A stretch of DNA of 64,000 nucleotides. It comes from Dendrophyllia cribrosa. Its lineage: Eukaryota > Cnidaria > Anthozoa > Scleractinia > Dendrophylliidae. The notes beneath the pieces were generated by a model, which saw only the letters and a program-made list of their open reading frames with translations, did not search any database and was not told the origin of the DNA. Location of the stretch: NCBI GenBank assembly GCA_024195265.1, contig JAJLRJ010000010.1, positions 581,782 through 645,781 of the forward strand, read 5' to 3'. Positions within the stretch are counted from its first letter, which is position 1; every line of letters begins with the position of its first letter. Shown here piece by piece: positions 51,690-63,420 of this stretch. The translations under genes and the position numbers were made by a program.

Positions 51690-52811
51690 TATAAAAAAAG
51701 AGAAAGAAACGAAAAGATGAAAGGGACCATACGTCATGATCGTGTGGACAAAGATGGATTAAACGCCCGACCGGTTATGTCGGTTATCGGAAGGAATCGA
51801 TTCTATTCCCATCGGGGACTCGGATTGTTTGAAATCGAACGCAAATAGAAAACGTGTTATCACATACGTGTTCTATCATCATCCTGTACAAAACGTTTCA
51901 TGAATCTAACCAAAACAATGCTGTCCATTTTTGCAAGAGAGAGAGAGAGAGAGGGCGGGATTCCATTTCTTTCGAAACAATGTGCATATCACGTTAGTTC
52001 CTTCGTATCTATTTGCTTACTAGATCCACCAGGATCCGACGCTTTTGCATTGTCCGTTCACCGTTGTCCCTTGCAGATATTTCCTAAGTGTTCATTTGAA
52101 GTGGAGTGTTAATTTCGTAAAATAGCACTTACTTCCCATTTCTCGTTTTCAAGCTGAAATAGTCTGCTCTTTTCCCGTTTTTTTTTGTGTGTACGGATTC
52201 TGTTCTCAATTCTCATTAATCTGCCGAGAGAAAAGCCGGGGGGAGCAGAGGGTACGGAACCCCTGCAACCCACCCCTGAGTACCCCCTTACTAATAGTTG
52301 AGCTCACTATTTCTCTCAGTTTTCTTTGTTTTAACAATGGATAATGGTCACTACCATTGATCTAAGAATTCACTGCAGGATTCACTGTAAGTCTTGATAC
52401 GTGCACACACTCTCTTAGCCTTCTCCGCAGTCTCGATGTCTGCAGTAATTTCACTGATTTCCTTCAAAACCACTCTGCATTGAGGTTCTTCACTCCGGGG
52501 TGGAGGGGGGGGGGGGGGGGGGGTGGGGTTGGGCTCCCTATGTAAGACGGAGGTGTTCGTCGTACCTTTTAGAGGTTTTTACTGTTGTCTCCATCGCTAT
52601 TAAAAGTGTGAGTTCATGTGTTGTTTTTTAGAATTGGTACCTCTGTCCCCCCACTTCCCCCTTCCCCCTCGCTCGGGTTTCACCGATTTTATCGTATTAT
52701 GAAAGGCTCTCGATTGTCAGCGGTTGATCACTCTGTGAAAAATAACGTCTTGTCAGACCGACACCAAATTACACATCGCGCGAAGTCAGCAGAATTTTGG
52801 GAGGCAGCGTT
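51690..52811. promoter_or_regulatory. unit 3 upstream region with the empty site
   Basis: The segment matches 26560-27915 with indels (ATTAAACGCCCGACCGGTTA, ATCGGGGACTCGG, TTTAACAATGGATAATG). It lacks the 27340 minisatellite and the 13.56-kb element. The single GTCTTGTC at 52747-52754 is the empty site. A G tract is at 52506-52523. By position it is the presumed promoter and leader of gene 3; no specific motif is claimed. Confidence 0.6.
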
Positions 52812-55800
52812 ATGGAAGCCGCTTTGCACTTTGTTCTTGTGTTGTTCTTTCTTTCAGCCATTCAAGGTAGGATTTATGTCATTTGTTTTATCTCAACTAA
52901 TACTCGTAGAAACATTCCACTTTGTAGAATGCCATGTGGTGTTCATTTCCAAGAAGTCATTCGTGCGTGACTGCCAATTTTTTTCCGCTTTTAAATTTTT
53001 GTCGAGACGCATGAGATCAAGAACTCTTGAGACTCAAGGACTTAACACTTATTAAATAATTTCGTTAAGATACCGTTACAAAACAGTTTATTCTGTAGTT
53101 CGGTTTAGCGTCTTCACTGAGAGCGGCAATAAGCTAATATTCAGCGGATATGATTTACTTTAGATAAATATAAGACTTGAGCTTAGCAATAGTAGCCGCG
53201 GTTACACGAAGCACTTTTACCTGGGTAAATTTAATTTACCAAGGTAAAATCAATTTACCTGGGCTTTTCGGCGACGGCAACGAGAACGTGGAAAAAACAA
53301 TAGGTTTAATTAGCAAAACAACTGCTCTGCACATGCATTACACACTTTGAAAAATTTCTTTGCCGTTCTCTGCAGAACGTGTGTGAACAATTTGAGACAT
53401 TTCGGAGCACTCAGCTCCCCAGGATTGAATGGATTGTGACTGATTTCCATGCGGATGGCGTAAACTTGAAAAATGGCCACCGGACGTTTTTTCAAGTTTG
53501 TAGCGTTGCGTGACACTTCGCGACTTAGCCCCTTTAATGTACAGCATTCACGAGCAATCCGTCCCAACTAATCTTTTTAACCAATTCACCAAAATCTGAA
53601 AAGTAGGATCTGCAAGCGTCAAATAAATGTTTCTATATGAAAGCTTCTAGAACTGACCAAATGAAAAAATCTTTTGCAGGTTTGTATTAATCTTTCCTCC
53701 GCCTTAATTAGCCTTTTTTGCTATTAGCAGTGGGCAAGTATCTCTATTTCTTACTTTTATTAATTATCCGAAATTGTCTCTACTGTTGTAATTGGAAGGT
53801 GTGAAATAAAATTGTTCTTGTTGACGTAATAACTAATTACAAATCTGTGAGAATATTACATCATACGGGATACAACAATGGACAAGACGAGCCAACAGGA
53901 AAGTCTGATATCACGTGGGATTAGAAAAGGGGCAGCATTGTGAATTGTGGGTCATTTGCTATCCTGTGGCATGGTTGAAATGCCCGAAATCAGAAGTGCT
54001 TCCAGACTTATTGTAATTTTGTATAGTTTTTGGGCTGGAACTCCATTTCGGTTTTGCCATAGAATTTTCTGAAATGCCTTGCAACAGTGGCAGATCAGTC
54101 TGCTGTGTGTGGTCAGGCACTTGAAATACAGCTTTGGGCAGCTCAAAGTGAGTTCTTACTGGCTAGACAAAATTGGGCAAGGTGGGCAAATGCTATGAGG
54201 CTGGGAGGTCTGTAAGGGAGTTACCATGAAACTTAGTGGCTGACTATTGGCAATAAAATGAAGCCATTTTGAGGAAATGGACTTCAGATTTTTTTTTTCT
54301 TGAGTGGGATTTAGCAGCACAGGCCCAAAGTTGGGCCATCTGAAGTTAATAATTGACATAAAAGTGAGAAATTTGGGTAAACTTTGGGATTCATTTTCTG
54401 GCAAATAGCGAGTCTGGGATAGGGTGGGGATTTGTGGTGTATCTCGTCTAGAATAGGATTGCAAAATACAGCAAAACATGGTCTGGTAAAGGGTAAGGGT
54501 TTAAGAGCGGATGTCTGTAAATATCGACCAGGGGTGGGAATTATAAAAATTTTGAAAAATCCCAAAAAAATTCTGTAGACTACCCTAGGTATTCTATTAA
54601 TGAAAATATAAATTTTAGTTTGATCGGATAAATATTTTGGCGATACGGCGGGTGTCAAGTTCGGGCGCTTCACGGCCCTCGCCAGACTGCTTTTTCGGGA
54701 CCCGAGACCGGGCTATGAAAAGAGCCCGATTTGAATCTAATTCAAATATCATTCAATCCAGAAAGCTTCTTATCGTACTAAAGGGATTTTAACAGACATT
54801 TTGAGTGGTCATGTGCTTGAATTGATTGCGACTAGATTATTTTACAGATTTTTAAATATTTACAAAATTTTGAGGATTTCACACGAGCAAAATTTGTCGA
54901 AATTCGAAGGCCTAAAATAACGCCCGGTACCTAGTTTCAAACAGCAAAAGACATACTACATTAAAAAGCAATCTCTAAGCTTTCAAAATATGGTTTTAAA
55001 ACTTTGGGCAACACGTGAAATGAATTTTTGGGAACGCGAAATTCAGGGAGCACTTGAGTGAAATTTGACCTTTCTGACTTGACAGTTTGAGGTTCGGCGC
55101 GACACACAAATCAATACTCAAACAAATGTTTCAGCCAAAATACGTTTAATTTAGGCAATTTCAAGTCCCACAGTGATACATACATGCTTCATAGACATTA
55201 GGTGGAAATTTTACACCAATTTTCTGCCGAAAAGAACTCATATCCTGGCTTTCAGGTATTTGAACTTGCCTCGCTAATGTAAACATGTGGGTCGCGCATC
55301 AAGTTCTTATCACGACACAGCGAAGTGTTCAAAATCTTTACCAAATATCTATCCTGTCTAGTATATAATCAGGTCTACATTATGTTTGTTTGTACCTTGT
55401 GTCCTTGTTTGTCTTCATTTCCGCAAAAACTGAGGTAAACTACAGCGAAATCTCCGCGTGCTTGACGTGTCACGAGTCTTGTGAAAGTGCTGTTACGTGA
55501 GTCGAGATTGCGTTACATAACATGACAAACAGGGAGACCAAAAGCAGGAAGACCGACAACACGGGCACTCGTTTACAGGAGATTCTTAGGAAAAAATGAA
55601 TTCTAGATTTAAAACATGCAAATCGCAGTAGAATCCTGATAACTTGAACTTGGCAAACTCAAATTCCTTTGTTTATTCGCGCTGATTCCTTTTTACTTGT
55701 GATAGTCTTGATAGGAAGTTAAACCAAGCCCTTACTCGAAGCGCTGACTCCAACTGCTTTTGCTCCCGTCAATTGTTCGTCAAGAAATAAAACGACCTAT

Positions 55801-58800
55801 CAGTTACACAATTGTGAGTTATCTGTCTTCCCTTAAATAGGGTGCCATTTCTTGGTTTTTGGCCTTAAAAAGGGTATCAAATCTCGATTTTCTACCCTAA
55901 AATAGGATCAGGGTTTGAGAACCTTGGCGGCACACACCTTTCCTAAATTGTCGGGAGTACCCCCACCCCCCGGGCGTAGTATCACTCTTGTTTCATTACA
56001 TCAGAGCACAGGCAGCCCAAGCTCACTATCACTATCACTATCACATAACCGGGACGTGACCCTAGCTGTATGAGCGGTATTGTGTTAAAAAGATTCGATT
56101 TGTAAAGGTTTGTATGGGAACACAACGGTTTTGTTTCAAAACTTTAAAATTTGAATGTTTTGTGAATAAGATTGAGTCTTTTTCTTAGCAGTGGAACATC
56201 CAAATAACGACAACTCGCAAAAATTGCGTTAAATTACTTCTCCTTTCAGTACCAAGCAAGCTACCATGTCAGTCGTACAGATTCGAATTGTCACCTGGAG
56301 ACTTTGTCCCATGCTGGGCAAAGAAACCATCAAAAGCATTCGAAGCCAAGAGCAGCGACGACAAGGCCGATGAAGAGAGTGCTGAAGAAAGTGGCCTTTT
56401 CTGTTGCCCTGAAGATGGCTGCATAAAGAGCTACCAGCGGCACTCGAACCTCGAGAACCATATCATGTTTGGTCTGTGCTGCTTGCAACCTCACAGAAAA
56501 TACAGCTCACTATCGATTACTAGACCAGGCAGGCGGTTCTACTTCTCGCCGTCCAGGCTGAACAGTGTGGGGCCGTCGAGTCACCACAGAAAGGCTGGGC
56601 CCTAAAGGATCCGAAAAAGGCAGCCAGATTAACGGACAACCAGAGGAAGTACCTGGAGGACAAGTGGAGACGGGCCATAAAGCTGACTCCGAACAAGTTT
56701 CACGGGAAATGCGGTATACGCGGCGCAACGAAAGAGGCGAGCACCGATTCAAGGCGGATGAGTTCCTGGCCGCGGGGCAGATCCAGAGCTTCTTCTCCAG
56801 AACATCCGCCAAACTTCGCCACGCTGTCGCCCCAGAAGACGACGACGAAGAAACGGATGACAACAACCGAGCAGCCGAAGATGAGAAGATGAGAAGGCTT
56901 TCTCAGATGCGCACAACACCATCCTGATGCAATTCGCACCAGTGCACCCCATAGTCTACGACACGTGGAACCTCTATGCGATGAGCTCGTCCAACAAGCC
57001 CAGTAAGCTGACAGTAACCCAGCTACACGAGATTTGCTCACACTTCAACATGGAGGATAAACCCTATGGACGCAGGAAGAAGCCCTATCTGGATTTTATT
57101 TCGGAACCGTGTAGGTGCCTGCTCTTGCGCATCCTGGAACTTATCATAGTAGAACCAGTGTAACACGAACTCTTGACGGGAGCAAAAGCAGTTGGAGCTG
57201 AGCGCTTCGAGCAAGGGCGTGGATTTAACTTTCCTATCAAGACTATCACAAGAAAAAAGGAATCAGCGCGAATAAACGAGGGAATTTGAGTTCACCGAGT
57301 TCAAGTTATCAGGGTTCTACTGTGATTTGCAGGTTTTAAATCTAGAATTCATTTTTTCCTAAGAATTTCCTGTAGACGAGTGCCCGTGTTGTCGGTCTTC
57401 CTGTTTTCGTTCTCCCTCTGTTTGTCATGTTTATATGTAACGCAATCTCGACTCACGTAACAGCACTTCCACAAGACTCGTGACACATCATGCGCGCGGA
57501 GATTTCGCTGTAGTTTGCCTCAGTTTTTGCGGAAAGGAAGACAAACAAGGACACAAGGTACAAACAAACATAATGTAGACCTGACTATACACTAGACAGG
57601 ATAGATATTTGGTAAAGATTTTGAACACTTCGCTGTGTCGTGATAAGAACTTGACTGCACATGTTTACATTAGCGAGCTTGAAGTTCAAATACCTGAAAG
57701 CCAGGATATGAGTTCTTTTCGGCAGAAAATTGGTGTAAAATTTCCACCTAATGTCTATGAAGCATGTATGTATCACTGTGGGACTTGAAATTGCCTAAAT
57801 TAAACGTATTTTGGCTGAAACATTTGTTTGAGTATTGATTTGTCAGATTTGTGTGTCGCGCCGAACCTCAAACTGTCAAGTCAGAAAGGTCAAATTTCAC
57901 TCAAGTGCTCCTGAATTTCGCGTTCCCAAAAATTCATTTCACGTGTTGCCCAAAGTTTTAAAACCATATTTTGAAAGCTTAGAGATTGCTTTTTAATGTA
58001 GTATGTCTTTTGCTGTTTGAAACTAGGTACCGGGCGTTATTTTAGGCCTTCGAATTTCGACAAAATTTTGCTCGTGTGAAATCCTCAAAATTATGTAAAT
58101 ATTTAAAAATCTGTAAAATAATCTAGTCGCAATTAATTCAAGCACATGACCACTCAAAATGTCTGTTAAAATCCCTTTAGTACGATGAGAAGCTTTCTGG
58201 GTTGAATGATATTTGAATTAGATTCAAATCGGGCTCTTTTCATAGCCCGGTCTCGGGTCCCGAAAAAGCGGTCTGGCGAGGGCCGTGAAGCGCCCGAACT
58301 TGACACCCGCCGTATCGCCAAAATATTTATCCGATCAAACTAAAATTTATATTTTCATTAATAGAATACCTAGGGTAGTTTACAGAATTTTTTTGGGATT
58401 TTTCAAAATTTTTATAATTCCCACCCCTGGTCGATATTTACAGACATCCGCTCTTAAGAGTCCTATCAACCCTGGGGGTGGGGGGGGTACTTGACAAAGT
58501 TTTGTGCGGGGATGCTCCGCCCCCTTTCATAAAAAATGGTACCCCTTTCACTGTACCTTTCATTAAAAATGGTACCCCTTTCATATAGCCTTTTCGTGCT
58601 TATACTTAAGTGGCAGTTTTTCCTACCTTTTTTATGCTTCAACTCGTGTTTTAGCTACCCTTTCCTATACTTTGTGAAATCCCTACCCTTTCATATGCTT
58701 CCAGCCTAAAAAAGATACCCCTTTCAGTGTTCTTACCAGACCGCGGCATTGCGGCATTGCCGCACTTTTTCAGGGAATGCCGCACTATTATAAGCCCAAG

Positions 58801-61218
58801 GGGTCCCAAGGGCGCAAAGAAGCAAAAAAAAAAAAAAAGAAAGAAAGAAAGAAAGAAAAAAAAAGGGGGGGGGGAAGAAAACGTATTACTAACATACATT
58901 TCTCCATAATATAAGCCAAAATTTGATTGGTTATGGCCTCTTTAGAAAGCACCCAGAACATTTATTATCTAAGTTTGTTTGGGGTATTTGCTGGAATAAA
59001 ATGTTGAGTTAATTGTGTCTAAAAATTGTGACCCTCTTTTTTCCCTCATCACCCCCTTTTAGCTTCTCTATGGGTCCTGTGGACCCAAGTGCATAAAATC
59101 CTGGTAAGAACACTGCCCTTTTGGTTAGAGCATCCCTGTGTAGCCCATTATAGGGAGTACCCCCCCTGGGCTAGCCACACATACCACCCCCCTAAAATAT
59201 ACAGAGTACCCCCCTTGGATTATGGTTTTCTCTGCAACTAAAACTCTTTCTATCTCCACCTTGCTGATCTCCACTAAAAAACTTGTACATTGTGTATTTT
59301 GCAGCTGACGAAAAGAGAGTTTATCGCTCAACAGACCAATGCCCTCAAGCTGATTTCTTGCCAAGTCTTCCTCCTTCAGGCAAACACTGTATTTTCAGTG
59401 ATAATTGCAGCAGGGCAGAATGTGTTGTGACACAAGGTCATCATAAGTTAACAGTTATTCTCAAGATAAACCAGTGCCACAGTCCATTGACTGCAACTGT
59501 GACGTTGCAGCAACCTGAGAGTAGCCTGGATTGGTCATATACTTTTAAAGATGGAGAAAAAGCTAAATTGGATGTAACACCAAGCATGTTTTCTGGAGGA
59601 CTGCCAGTTGCTAATGCTTCATTGTTTGTGCAAGTTGGACTTAAGAAGACCGAAGGAAACAGCATGAATTACACAGTAAGAGCTAAAACTACAATAACTG
59701 CATGCAATAAGGGACTGGTCAAAAAGTGTGGGGGGATCCCCTTGCAAAATGGTGGGTCATGTGTGTTTAATCCATGAATATGCGCAAGTGTAATGAACGG
59801 GTTATTGGTAATGGTGGCTAATCACTCACTCACTTGCTCACTCTCCTTCCATCGGCTGTAAATTTAGTGACATAATGCTTTGTTACGAATGCATTTCGTA
59901 ACAAGTACAGTGTGAATCCAGCGATAACAATAACTGATCTGTTTTAAACAAATATAAACAACAATAATAGGGGTATCGAATGGTCTTTGCAAGCATTTGC
60001 GAGCATGCGAGCACTGTGTTTTTTCTTGTGAGCATGAGCAGTCAACAAATTTCTCTTGCGAACAGCGAGTACTTTAGAAAAAACAACAGGCGAGCGGCGA
60101 GCACTTGGTAAATTTGCAATACTGTATTAGCCTACAAGTATCATTATAATGACAAATTTCATTTCTGAGAGCCACCTCTCCCCCGGACCTCTCCCCCGGA
60201 CCTCTCCCACGTTATTCAAATCAGAATTGATATGCCCCGTCCTTTCAATCCATAGACGCTCTGTGATCTATTGCTCTCTGTAAGTTTTCCGATAGAGCGC
60301 TTTCACTCATGTGACCTTCAGTCCCGTGGGACTCAAATGACAAAGGCCATGGCACCAATATGGCGGCTATGACGTCAAGTGAAAACGCTCTATTGAATAG
60401 TATGATATTTGATGGCATTTGACAGAACATTTATTTCTGCACCAAGAAACCTACAAAGCACGATTTACGAAATTTCGAACAATCAGCAAATTTTAACAAG
60501 AATCTGAGCGTTCGAGCAATTGCAAAAATTTTGCGAGCACGAACAAGCGAGCACTGGTCAAAATTTTGCGAGCAAATCAAGCAAAGGCCACATTTTGCGA
60601 GCACTTGACAATTTTAAGGGACCGTTCGATACCCCTAATAACCTTAAAGAATGTTTCACATTTGGAGTCTTCCATGCAACACTAAAATCGATCTTAAAGG
60701 TTTTTCCAATCGAGACATGCATTTTGATGCATATTTACCTTAAAATAACAACATTTAAGTCTAACTGAGTTTGTGTTCCTCGATGGTCTCTTGGGTTACA
60801 CTGTAGCACCAGGATTTGCACTCGGGAGACCCAGGTTTAATTACCCCCGGTACCCTTTTTTTTCGAACTGGACATTGTGAAAGTGATTTACTTCTTTTTG
60901 CATTTGTCAAAAACCTTGCGTTTAATTTTAAAAAAATATTGAACCATGTCAGTGTGAAAACATAAGCTAATTAACCGCAATATTTCTTATTCATGAGTTG
61001 GCTCTTAGGAGCCTTTCATTTATTCACCACATTTCCAAATGCTCAGTGAAGCCTCATTATTCTGCCCACTGTTAAGCCACCAAAATCTGAATTATAAATT
61101 AATTAATTTGACTTTTGTTTTCAGGTGGCATTGATTGAAAATGTAACTACATCAGTTGTTAATCCTGTGAATGTTATGTTGCTGCAAGGAAACACAGCTG
61201 TCTGGACTGGGGATTGTG
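52812..61218 (+). CDS. gene 3: short attractin-related protein (3' end not found in window)
   Basis: Exons 52812-52866 (signal peptide MEAALHFVLVLFFLSAIQ), 59305-59675 and 61125-61218 join in phase 1-0-1. The mature chain starts ADEKRVYRSTDQCPQADF, continues with a Cys-bearing beta module (HCIFSDNCSRAECVV, SPLTATVTLQQ, DWSYTFKDGEKAKLDV, SLFVQVGLKKTEGNSMNYT) and ends VALIENVTTSVVNPVNVMLL to WTGDC. A TM exon is expected next but is not seen before 64000; gypsy DNA begins at 62333. Module exons are intact. The first intron is 6.4 kb and holds the TTAA element. Confidence 0.65.
52867..54500. other. gene 3 first intron, left part
   Basis: The first 230 bp match the gene 2 intron. A short inverted ACCTGGGTAAATT/AATTTACC block lies at 53220-53265. 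Further frames have no motif. Confidence 0.5.
54501..58457. mobile_element. TTAA-flanked element with long (about 1.28-kb) terminal inverted repeats
   Basis: TTAA at 54501-54504 and 58454-58457 flank ends GAGCGGATGTCTGTAAATAT and its inverse. The left TIR 54505-55780 and right TIR 57164-58453 are inverted copies with scattered changes, ending at TTTTGCTCCCGTCAA. The core of about 1.38 kb (55781-57163) holds a broken zinc-finger gene. TTAA targets fit Kolobok or piggyBac; no DDE transposase is seen, so it is probably non-autonomous. Confidence 0.85.
56288..57163 (+). pseudogene. broken transposon-associated zinc-finger gene
   Basis: Frames switch at least three times. The first (56288-56605) has an acidic stretch and a finger CPEDGCIKSYQRHSNLENH followed by a Cys. 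A short block in another frame (about 56590-56660) reads GWALKDPKKAARLTDNQRKY. The next (to about 56890) contains TGHKADSEQVSREMRYTRRN, then DEFLAAGQIQSFFSRTSAKL and a poly-Asp/Glu run. The last (56927-57163) reads TWNLYAMSSSNKPSKLTVTQ. This order resembles uncharacterised proteins I associate with cnidarian transposons. It lies between the long TIRs. Confidence 0.6.
58458..58724. repeat. diverged tandem phrases with GGTACCCCTTTCA
   Basis: AAAATGGTACCCCTTTCA occurs twice, with further CCCTTTCATA variants up to 58724. It is probably part of an old element; nothing coding. Confidence 0.5.
58725..59115. mobile_element. CAGTGTTCTTACCAG element, copy B
   Basis: The ends CAGTGTTCTTACCAG and CTGGTAAGAACACTG are perfect inverted repeats over 15 bp, flanked by CCCTTT on both sides (58719-58724, 59116-59121). 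It has an A-rich (GAAA)n centre. Opposite orientation to copy A and without its nested insert. Confidence 0.8.
59305..59675 (+). CDS. gene 3 membrane-proximal module, first exon
   Basis: 371 bp, acceptor TTTTGCAG, donor GTAAGA, phase 1 to 0. Motifs shared with gene 1 exon 23267-23631 are QCP.AnFLPxxPPSxKHC, LTVIxxxNxC, DWSxTFxDGEKAKL, VANxSLFVxVGLKK and NYT. No stop or frameshift. Confidence 0.85.
59968..60640. mobile_element. TIR element with AGGGGTATCGAA ends
   Basis: AGGGGTATCGAATGGTC at the left and GACCGTTCGATACCCCT at the right are inverted. The interior is full of GCGAGCA words in both halves. The fold-back 60293-60397 (ATAGAGCGCTTTCACTCATG against AAGTGAAAACGCTCTAT) lies inside. Confidence 0.75.
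60790..60875 (+). repeat. tRNA-derived SINE-like unit
   Basis: An A-box-like TGGTCTCTTGGGTTACA and a B-box-like GGTTTAATTACCCC are followed by a run of T. Anticodon and stems are not intact; a SINE or tRNA pseudogene. Confidence 0.35.
61125..61218 (+). CDS. gene 3 module second exon
   Basis: 94 bp, phase 0 to 1, acceptor GTTTTCAG, donor GTGAGC. The frame VALIENVTTSVVNPVNVMLL then QGNTAVWTGDC aligns with 44007-44103 and, after its frameshift, with 24587-24682. Confidence 0.85.
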
Positions 61219-62332
61219 GTGAGCATGTTTTTCTACAGTGTTATTGAAGGGCTGAGGGCACAACCTGCCTTGCTAAACTTTGAAATATTTCACTGACAAC
61301 TTGTGTTTATTTGAGCCTAGAAGGCACTCTCTTACAAAAATATAAATGACAGGATCATGTTAGTTAAAGTAAAAGAGAGCCAATCAGGTCTAAAGATCCT
61401 GTATTGTTACACACCAAAAAGACAAAATAAATTTACATTTTGGCTATGTCAATAAAGCATGCTCTATGACTCTTGAGGTCAAAGCATTTTTTGGGATGTT
61501 AATTGGTCTAAATGAATCTCTTTTACTTCAACTGATAGGAGGATGACAGTACCTTCAGAAAGACCATTTTTTCAAAACTTGCTTTTGGGAGGTTAAAATA
61601 AATGTTTCAGAACGATCTTTCATCCAGAAAGAAATTATGGAAAAAGAGTAAAAACTGATGGAGAGATGATGGTATGATTTGTTTGATCAGACGTTTGTTT
61701 ACATGTACATGTATGAGACGCAATATTTTTTAAGCGCTGTTTTCTTAAACTGAATGTTTGGTTTGTAGGGGACACTTTAAAGAGCTACAACTCAAAGGGA
61801 ATTTGACGACATGGTTTTTATTAAAAAAATTTAACAAAATAATACATTTAAGGTGGCTCAACTGAATTTTTTGGGGAGAGGGGAATTGCTTTGGCTGATT
61901 GCGAGAAAGGATTTGAGTGGTGTGTGTTCAGCTGCTTTTGTTGCCATTTTTGTAACTATGTAATTTGGTTTATGCCTACAATATTAATGTGATGATAATT
62001 TGAAAACTGCTCGATAAATTTTTTTTTTTTAAAAAATTAGACAGTCTCGAGATTAATCATCAATTTATATGACCTGCAACTTTCAAGGACATTGAAAATA
62101 TGTATGGCAATAAAATACATGTAGGGCCTCCAATGTACCAATTTTTCCCACAGATTTTGTGTCCAGCTCAAATGTATTAGCGACACACACATTGAAGATA
62201 TTAATAGCAACAATTAGTAAATCATTCCTCATGCACGATATGGCAAGCTGTTTGATTGTCTGAAACCCGTGAATGTCACTTAACCTGTGAATACGTGCAT
62301 GCGTAGTAAACAGGTTATTGGTAACTGTAACG
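61219..62332. other. gene 3 intron, no recognised feature
   Basis: AT-rich. The end (about 62295-62325, GTAAACAGGTTATTGGTAA) resembles 59797-59815 (GAACGGGTTATTGGTAATG), so the same host-type repeat precedes the gypsy break. Confidence 0.5.
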
Positions 62333-63420
62333 AGTAAGGATCTCAACCGTGCCATTTTACGGGAAAACTACCAGATGCCCACAATTGAAGACATTGCGAC
62401 ACGCTTACATGGGGCAAAGGTGTTTACAGTGTTAGACGTGTGCAACGGATTTTGGCATGTGAGCCTGGATGAGGAATCATCATTCCTCACGACATTCCAG
62501 ACACCGTTTGGGCGTTACCGTTGGAAACGTATGCCATTCGGGATCTCCTCGGCTCCAGCGTTTTTCAGCGGAAAATGCATGAGTTAATTGAGGGGCTAAA
62601 TGGCATTGAAGTAGTGGCGGATGACTTTATCGCTGTTGGATACGGTGACACATACGAAGAAGCATCGCAGAATTACGACCGGTGTCTGTTAACGTTCCTC
62701 GGGCAATGCGAGGAACGGAACGTCCGTCTCAACCCAGAGAAAGTTAAGCTGAGACAGACCAAGGTGCTCTTCATTGGCCATGTTGCAACCGACAAGGGTC
62801 TCCAGGTGGACCCAGCGAAGGTCAGAGCAATCACTGAGATGCCAACGCCCACTGACAAGGCAGGAGTTCAGCGACTGTTAGGGCTTGCACAGTACCTTGC
62901 AAAGTTCCTACCTAACTTGTCAGACATTACAAAACCTCTGAGGGAATTAACATAGCATGATGTGGACTGGATCTGGGACAGTGCTCAGCAGACAGCTTTC
63001 GAGAAGCTGAAGGAAGCGGTGACGAGAACTCCAGCGTTGCGGTACTACAGTTTGGACGAAGAGGTCACACTCCAGTGTGATGCATCCCAGTCAGGCCTTG
63101 GGGCAACGCTAATGCAGAATGGGCAACCAGTTGCCTACGCATCGCGGGCGCTGACCCCCGCGGAAACAAGATATGCACAGATAGAGAAAGAACTTCTCGC
63201 AATAGTCTTTGCATGTGACTGTTTTGATGCATATGTTTATGGTCGCCATCTGGTCAAGGTTGAGACCGATCGCCGACCGCATCAGCCCCACAGCGTCTGC
63301 AGCGAATGCTCATGGGTCTTCAGAAATACAGCCTACAGGTCAAGTATAAAAAAGGAACGGAGATGTGGCTCGCAGACACGCTCAGCCGAGCGTATCTCCC
63401 CGAGGTGAACGCAAGCGATT
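62333..63420 (+). pseudogene. broken RT/RNase H region of the gypsy element
   Basis: The RT frame shifts near 62565-62587 into the frame of 62521-62955 and meets TAG at 62953-62955. The same frame continues as RNase H from 62962 and shifts again near 63265-63300. From about 63322 the integrase-side frame is open to the window edge. The element is therefore inactive as written. Confidence 0.8.

Larger units (their letters stand above)
59676..61124. other. gene 3 second intron with two nested elements and a SINE-like unit
   Basis: Contains the element 59968-60640 with a nested fold-back (60293-60397) and the tRNA-like unit at about 60790-60870. Confidence 0.6.

Noticed and set aside
58801..58870. 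Poly-A tail of a retrogene
   Set aside because: It is a (GAAA)n/A-rich centre of the CAGTGTTCTTACCAG element with no coding sequence before it.
60790..60875. Functional tRNA gene
   Set aside because: Box-like motifs exist but acceptor and anticodon stems do not pair; a SINE or tRNA relic is preferred.
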